Source: Clostridia bacterium
GTDB lineage: Bacteria; Bacillota; Clostridia; Oscillospirales; Butyricicoccaceae
NCBI GenBank assembly: GCA_017552495.1
Contig: JAFZPW010000077.1
Span: 1-9,015, forward strand
DNA length: 9,015 nucleotides
Reading direction: 5' to 3'
Each line of letters begins with the position of its first letter. Within the stretch, counting starts at the first letter, position 1. Both the position numbers and the translations under genes were made by a program. Below, piece after piece: positions 5,750-9,015 of this stretch. The notes under the pieces are model-generated. The model did not search any database, was not told where the DNA came from, and was given only the letters and a program-made list of their open reading frames with translations.

Positions 5750-7117
5750 TTAGTCCGGCAAAGGAAGCGCCTGCTCCCGGATGCGCTCCAGCCAGCGGGA
5801 TCTGCGGTAATACCAGAGAAAAATCACCGAGCTGATGCCCCAGGTGACCGGATAGGCCAGAAAGACCAGAGCGATGCTGCGGAACAGATGGAGCACCACC
5901 TGGATATAGGCCACGCGGAACACGCACCAAACCCCCAGCATCACATACATGGGCACCTTGGCGTAGCCCGCGCCGCGGCACACGGCGGCGATGCCGTGGG
6001 ACATGGCCAGCAGCACATAGGCCACCGAGCAGATCCGCCCCCGCAGCACGCCGGCGGCGATGGCCTCGGCGGATTTCCCGAACAGGCCCACCAGCGTGGG
6101 GGCGAGAAAATAGAAGACGGCGCCCAAAACGGCAGCGCAGACGCAGGAAAAGCCTACGGCAAAGCCCGCGCCCTCTTTGACCCGACCGTATTCCCGCGCG
6201 CCGATGTTCTGGCTGACAAAGGTGGTGGCCGCCGAGCAGAACGCGTTGATGGGAATAAAGATGAAGCCCTCCAGCTTGACATAGGCGCCGTTGCCCGCCA
6301 CCGCCGCCGCGCCGAAGCTGTTGACGCTGGACTGGACGATGACGTTGGCAAAGGCGATCACGGAGTTCTGCACCCCGGAGGGCAGACCGATGCGGATCAT
6401 TTCTTTTGCCAGCGCCCGGTCGAAACAGACGCCATGCAGCGTGACCCGGTAAGGGGCGTCGATCCGGCGCAGGCGGGTATAGGCCAAAATCGCGCTGAGA
6501 CCCTGGGCCAGAACGGTGGCCAGCGCCGCGCCCTTGACGCCCATTTGCAGCGCCCCCACAAAGAACAGGTCCAACGCCACGTTGACCGCCGAGGAGACCA
6601 TGAGGTAATACAGCGGGCGACGGCTGTCGCCCACCGCCTGAAAAATGCCGTTGGCGCTGTTGTAGAGGATGACGGTGAGGATGCCGGAAAAATAGATGCG
6701 GAGATAACCCACGGCGTCGGGAAGCACGCTGGCGGGCGTGTCCATCAACCGCAGCAGAGCCGGCGTGGCGGTGACGCCGATGACCGTCAAAGCGGCCCCC
6801 GAGATCAGCGCGGTGGATACCGCCGTCCCCACGGCGCGGCGGAGCCGGCGCTCGTCGCCCGCGCCGAAGCACCGGGCGATGACCACGCTGACGCCGCCGA
6901 ACACGCCGCCTAAAATGCACACCAGCAAAAAAATCAGCGAGCCGGTGGAGGTGACGGCGGCCAAGGCGTCCTGCCCCACGATATTGCCCACCACCAGCGC
7001 ATCCACCGCGTTGTAAAGCTGCTGAAAAAGCTGTCCCAAAAACAGTGGAAAGGCAAACCGCAGCAGATTGGGGCGGATGCTGCCGCGAATCAGATCAACG
7101 CCGCTGCCCGCCGCCAT
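5750..7117 (-). CDS. MATE family multidrug/cation efflux pump (455 aa)
   Basis: MATE transporters expel drugs, toxic metabolites or cationic compounds using a sodium or proton gradient. The length and the roughly 12 hydrophobic segments in two pseudo-repeats are normal for the family. Characteristic stretches are FQQLYNAVDALVVGN (31-45) and ARCFGAGDERRLRR (81-94) in the first half, and GLPSGVQNS (244-252) with NAFCSAATTFVSQNIGA (291-307) at matching places in the second. The substrate cannot be read from sequence. The ATG at 7117 follows the stop of the mrp gene by one base (TGATATG) and has no convincing ribosome binding site of its own, so translation probably depends on ribosomes finishing mrp. 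The transcript ends at the hairpins between 5667 and 5735. Confidence 0.93.
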   Translation of the reverse strand: MAAGSGVDLIRGSIRPNLLRFAFPLFLGQLFQQLYNAVDALVVGNIVGQDALAAVTSTGSLIFLLVCILGGVFGGVSVVIARCFGAGDERRLRRAVGTAVSTALISGAALTVIGVTATPALLRLMDTPASVLPDAVGYLRIYFSGILTVILYNSANGIFQAVGDSRRPLYYLMVSSAVNVALDLFFVGALQMGVKGAALATVLAQGLSAILAYTRLRRIDAPYRVTLHGVCFDRALAKEMIRIGLPSGVQNSVIAFANVIVQSSVNSFGAAAVAGNGAYVKLEGFIFIPINAFCSAATTFVSQNIGAREYGRVKEGAGFAVGFSCVCAAVLGAVFYFLAPTLVGLFGKSAEAIAAGVLRGRICSVAYVLLAMSHGIAAVCRGAGYAKVPMYVMLGVWCVFRVAYIQVVLHLFRSIALVFLAYPVTWGISSVIFLWYYRRSRWLERIREQALPLPD

Positions 7118-7118
7118 A

Positions 7119-7955
7119 TCAGCCGTTGTTCAGCAGGCCGTTGAGCAGATCGTCCAGCCAGGGGGCGTGGACAGATTCCACCATGCCTTCGTCCATGGCC
7201 TTGGCCACGGCGGGCTCGATGGGCAAACGGGCCGCCAGCGGGATCCCGTACTGCGCGGCTACGGCGTTCACGCGGCTCTCGCCGAAGATCGCGTGCTCCC
7301 TGCCGCAGTCGGGACAGCGGAAATAAGACATATTTTCCACGATGCCCACCACGGGGACGTGCATCAGCCGCGCCATGTTCACGGCCTTGTCCACGATCAT
7401 GCCCACCAGCTCCTGGGGGGTGGTGACGATAAGGATGCCGTCGATGGGAAGAGACTGGAAAACGGTCAGCGGCACGTCGCCGGTGCCCGGCGGCATATCC
7501 ACATACATATAATCCACATCGTCCCACAGGACGTCGGTCCAGAATTGCTTGACCGCGCCGCCGATCACGGGGCCGCGCCATACCACGGGGTCGGTCTCGT
7601 TTTCCAGCAGCAGGTTGATGGACATCATCTGGACGCCGGCACGGCTGACGGCTGGTAAAATGCCCGCGCCGTTGCCCTGGGCCCGGCCATGTACGCCGAA
7701 GGCCTGGGGGATGGAAGGACCGGTGATGTCGGCGTCCAGCACGGCGGTGGAATAGCCCCGCAGACGGGTCTGAGAGGCCAGAAGAGAGGTGACCATGGAT
7801 TTGCCCACACCGCCCTTGCCGGAGACCACGGCATAGACCTTTCGCACCGACACGCCCTCGGCCAGACTGGCCTTCAGATCCTGAGACTGGGCGCGGGAGG
7901 GACAGTCGGCGCCGCAGGTCTCACAGTTGTGGGTGCAGGATTCGGCTTCGCTCAT
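7119..7955 (-). CDS. mrp: Mrp/NBP35-family P-loop ATPase, Fe-S cluster carrier (278 aa)
   Basis: Mrp (ApbC/NBP35-type) ATPases bind an Fe-S cluster at a dimer interface and pass it to target proteins in the cytoplasm. Seen here are a deviant Walker A motif GKGGVGKS (46-53), a switch region around DADITGPS (74-81), Walker B-like YVDMPPGTGD (151-160), VENMSYFRC (206-214) and the cluster-binding pair Cys214-x2-Cys217. An extra N-terminal cysteine group (Cys7, Cys11, Cys14, Cys18) recalls the N-terminal four-cysteine cluster site of eukaryotic NBP35, with different spacing. The DUF59 domain that precedes the ATPase in many bacterial Mrp proteins is absent, as is usual for this short clostridial form. 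The ATG at 7955 has AAAGGAG about ten bases upstream and a promoter at 8027-8055. It is the first gene of a two-gene operon with the MATE pump. Confidence 0.92.
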   Translation of the reverse strand: MSEAESCTHNCETCGADCPSRAQSQDLKASLAEGVSVRKVYAVVSGKGGVGKSMVTSLLASQTRLRGYSTAVLDADITGPSIPQAFGVHGRAQGNGAGILPAVSRAGVQMMSINLLLENETDPVVWRGPVIGGAVKQFWTDVLWDDVDYMYVDMPPGTGDVPLTVFQSLPIDGILIVTTPQELVGMIVDKAVNMARLMHVPVVGIVENMSYFRCPDCGREHAIFGESRVNAVAAQYGIPLAARLPIEPAVAKAMDEGMVESVHAPWLDDLLNGLLNNG

Positions 7956-7998
7956 AAGGTGTTCGCTCCTTTTAATAAATAATAATGACCTTTTTCAC

Positions 7999-8019
7999 GC
8001 GGCCGCGAAAGCGGGCCGC
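7999..8019. repeat. GC-rich hairpin in the mrp leader
   Basis: GCGGCC (7999-8004) pairs with GGCCGC (8014-8019). Inside, GC (8005-8006) pairs with GC (8011-8012) around a GAAA loop, leaving one bulged G. It lies in the ~70-base untranslated leader of mrp, about 45 bases before the ATG, and is followed on the minus strand by only five A-rich bases, so it is not a terminator. Confidence 0.5.
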
Positions 8020-8026
8020 CGCTTCT

Positions 8027-8055
8027 ATCATGGCACAATTCGGCGAGGTTTGCAA
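8027..8055 (-). promoter_or_regulatory. Promoter of the mrp-MATE operon
   Basis: On the minus strand TTGCAA (8055-8050), a 17-base spacer and CATGAT (8032-8027) are present. The -10 box is weak (four of six), but it is preceded by TGC, an extended -10 element. The predicted start is near 8020. Confidence 0.55.
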
Positions 8056-8060
8056 GTCCC

Positions 8061-8089
8061 TTTACTTTCTTGGCTGAAAATGGTATACT
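8061..8089 (+). promoter_or_regulatory. Promoter of the cysteine-rich protein gene
   Basis: TTTACT (8061-8066), a 17-base spacer and TATACT (8084-8089) preceded by TGG form an extended -10 promoter. Only five bases separate its -35 box from that of the divergent mrp promoter, so the two may compete for RNA polymerase or share a regulator. Confidence 0.65.
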
Positions 8090-8118
8090 GAAGACAAAAA
8101 AGAAAGGAGCTTTGCGCG

Positions 8119-8466
8119 ATGAGTGAAAAAAAGACCTGTCCGGGCACGCAGGAGGAAAAGCCCTTTTGGGAGGGCAAGCATTACGCCTTTTTCTGTAACC
8201 GGGAATGCGAGTTTTTCCCCTGCCATGAGGGGAGCGATCCGGAGCGATTCAACTGCCTGTTCTGCTATTGCCCGCTTTACGCCCTGGGCGAAACGTGCGG
8301 CGGCAATTTTACTTATAACGAGCGGGGGATCAAGGATTGCTCCGCCTGCCGCCTGCCCCACGATCCCAAAAGCTACGGCTATATCATCGGGAAATACGGC
8401 GAGCTGATGGCGCTGGCCGCCCGCAGGCCCGCGGAAGAGCAGCCGCCCGTGCAGGAGGAGGCGTAA
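8119..8466 (+). CDS. Cysteine-rich small-domain protein, probable metal binder (115 aa)
   Basis: The protein has ten cysteines in 115 residues (7, 26, 30, 35, 46, 49, 51, 60, 74, 77), nine within residues 26-77. The pattern CNREC-FFPCH, FNCLFCYCPLY, CGG and GIKDCSACRLPH matches the cysteine-rich small domain family (from memory, Pfam PF04071, called zf-like). Its function is unknown; zinc or Fe-S binding is presumed. The last ~20 residues are an acidic, Pro/Glu-rich tail. The ATG at 8119 has GGAG nine bases upstream and a promoter at 8061-8089. It is divergent from mrp, and members of this family are, as I recall, often near cofactor or cobalamin genes, which fits a metal-cofactor role here only loosely. 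The protein has no signal peptide and should be cytoplasmic. Confidence 0.87.
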   Translation: MSEKKTCPGTQEEKPFWEGKHYAFFCNRECEFFPCHEGSDPERFNCLFCYCPLYALGETCGGNFTYNERGIKDCSACRLPHDPKSYGYIIGKYGELMALAARRPAEEQPPVQEEA

Positions 8467-8636
8467 GCGCGGGAAACGGAAAATTCGGCGAAAACGGCGA
8501 AAAATTTGCACGAAAAGAATAATTATTCGTGTAGTTGGCGGAACATACGGCGGGAAAAGAAAGAATTTAATGAAAAACAGGAAAAAGGGGTCAAAAAACG
8601 CAAAAAACACAAAGAAAAAGGCATAAAAATATATGG

Positions 8637-8663
8637 AAAAAGACGGAAAAACCGTCTTTTTTT
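8637..8663. terminator. Intrinsic terminator downstream of the cysteine-rich gene
   Basis: AAAAAGACGG (8637-8646) pairs with CCGTCTTTTT (8652-8661) around an AAAAA loop, and the T-run continues to 8663. The A-tract on the other side makes it potentially bidirectional. It sits about 170 bases after the stop codon of the cysteine-rich gene. Confidence 0.88.
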
Positions 8664-8717
8664 CTTTGAAAACAGGCATTTTGACGAGGAGAGGGCTGAT
8701 TTTGAGGGAAAAAAGTA

Positions 8718-8746
8718 TTGCATTTTGAAAAACCGCGTGCTATAAT
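8718..8746 (+). promoter_or_regulatory. Strong extended promoter of the lipoprotein gene
   Basis: TTGCAT (8718-8723), a 17-base spacer and a perfect TATAAT (8741-8746) preceded by TGC (extended -10) are present. The predicted start is near 8753. It is the strongest-looking promoter in the window and suggests high expression of the downstream lipoprotein operon. Confidence 0.85.
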
Positions 8747-8867
8747 AAAGCAACCATGTTGATAGACGTTTGTTTTTGGAGGTCGAACGGCGGCAATGGG
8801 AGGCCGACGTCCGCGCGCCGGATGCATACGTCAAAACACGAACAATATTTTTAGGAGGAAATGAACA

Positions 8868-9015
8868 ATGAGCAAGAAATTTACCCGCTTGCTGGCTCTG
8901 GCCCTGGCGCTGACCATGGTTTTCGCCCTGGCCGCCTGCGGCAATAAGCCCGTTGAGCCGGTCGAGCCCAACAATCCCACCGAGAACACCGATCCCACCG
9001 AGAACACCGATCCCA
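8868..9015 (+). CDS. Lipoprotein N-terminus, possibly a substrate-binding protein (partial)
   Basis: Forty-nine codons are visible before the right edge. The start MSKKFTRLL, a hydrophobic core and the lipobox Leu21-Ala-Ala-Cys24 followed by Gly form a clear lipoprotein signal peptide, so Cys24 should be lipid-modified and the mature protein tethered outside the membrane. After it comes a Pro/Glu/Asn/Thr/Asp-rich linker with the six-residue repeat PTENTD. The ATG at 8868 has a strong GGAGG site (8854-8858) nine bases upstream; an out-of-frame ATG at 8861 is too close to that site and gives no signal peptide. Such lipoproteins in Clostridia are often ABC-transporter substrate-binding proteins, but the functional domain lies outside the window, so this is a guess. 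Confidence 0.9.
   Translation, partial: MSKKFTRLLALALALTMVFALAACGNKPVEPVEPNNPTENTDPTENTDP
8976..9015 (+). repeat. 18-bp tandem repeat in the lipoprotein linker
   Basis: The unit CCCACCGAGAACACCGAT occurs twice without mismatch (8976-8993 and 8994-9011) and a third copy begins at 9012, cut by the window end. It encodes the hexapeptide PTENTD in the spacer after the lipidated cysteine. Identical DNA, not just identical peptide, indicates recent expansion by slippage or assembly uncertainty. Confidence 0.9.

Larger units (their letters stand above)
8467..8867 (+). other. 401-base gene-free region: purine-rich 3' region, terminator, promoter and leader
   Basis: From 8467 to about 8640 the plus strand is strikingly A- and G-rich with few C or T, and holds a small hairpin at 8509-8531 (CACGAA/TTCGTG stem, inner palindrome GAATAATTATTC at 8517-8528) and a 9-base direct repeat CGGCGAAAA (8486-8503). 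It is probably the 3' untranslated part of the cysteine-rich gene, ending at the terminator 8637-8663. A promoter follows at 8718-8746, then a leader of about 115 bases with a GC-rich middle (about 8780-8823) leading to the lipoprotein gene. Open frames here are Lys- or Phe-rich by composition and have no good ribosome binding site, so I call none of them a gene. Confidence 0.6.

Noticed and set aside
5681..6913. A 410-residue open frame on the plus strand opposite the MATE gene.
   Set aside because: It is antisense to a well-supported membrane transporter; its Asp/His/Gly/Arg-rich composition is that of a shadow frame, and it crosses the terminator hairpins.
5610..6920. A 436-residue minus-strand frame, Arg/Gly-rich, overlapping the MATE gene.
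   Set aside because: It is an out-of-frame reading of the MATE gene, and extends into the convergent protease gene.
8062..8679. A 205-residue Phe-rich minus-strand frame and a 79-residue Lys-rich plus-strand frame (8506-8745).
   Set aside because: Both follow from the purine-rich composition of 8467-8720; the first is antisense to the cysteine-rich gene and the second runs through a terminator.
8753..8850. A known riboswitch in the lipoprotein leader.
   Set aside because: I looked for TPP, SAM, glycine, purine, preQ1, fluoride and c-di-GMP signature bases and found no convincing set; only generic GC-rich pairing is present.

Overview
The window looks like chromosomal DNA of a high-G+C (about 60% by eye) Gram-positive gut-type anaerobe of the class Clostridia, most likely Oscillospiraceae or a close relative. 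The clues are strong AGGAGG-type ribosome binding sites, sigma-A promoters, a clostripain-family protease, a Clostridia-style Mrp ATPase with an N-terminal cysteine cluster, a cysteine-rich small-domain protein and a typical Gram-positive lipoprotein signal. The taxon is inferred from style; there is no marker gene. No tRNA, rRNA, CRISPR array, insertion sequence or phage gene was seen.

Layout. (1) 1-1704, minus strand: an operon of two tandem zinc-ribbon/single-membrane-helix proteins of unknown function (864-1640, then 108-860). A third gene with an N-terminal membrane helix starts with GTG, overlaps the second and runs off the left edge. A good promoter lies at 1676-1704. (2) 1795-2895, minus: a cation diffusion facilitator (CDF) metal exporter with metal ligands of the manganese/iron-like type and a C-terminal extension. 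Its leader carries inverted repeats. (3) 3143-5656, plus: a large membrane-anchored clostripain (C11) cysteine protease, divergent from the CDF gene. (4) 5667-5735: two strong hairpins between convergent genes. (5) 5750-7117 and 7119-7955, minus: a MATE efflux pump directly behind an Mrp/NBP35-type P-loop ATPase, one base apart. (6) 8119-8466, plus: a 115-residue cysteine-rich protein whose promoter sits back-to-back with the mrp promoter. (7) 8467-8867: a 401-base gene-free stretch with a purine-rich 3' region, a terminator, a near-consensus promoter and a leader of about 115 bases. (8) 8868-9015: the start of a lipoprotein with a Pro/Thr/Glu/Asn/Asp repeat.

How they fit together. Two themes recur: metal or Fe-S handling (CDF exporter, Mrp ATPase, ten-cysteine small protein, two zinc ribbons) and the cell envelope (membrane-anchored protease, MATE pump, zinc-ribbon membrane proteins, lipoprotein). 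The operon and divergent-promoter arrangements are read directly from the sequence; a functional link between units is inference. I found no clear new defence or mobile system. The best candidates for undescribed biology are the tandem zinc-ribbon membrane paralogues and the glycine-rich anchor and unassigned C-terminal domain of the protease.
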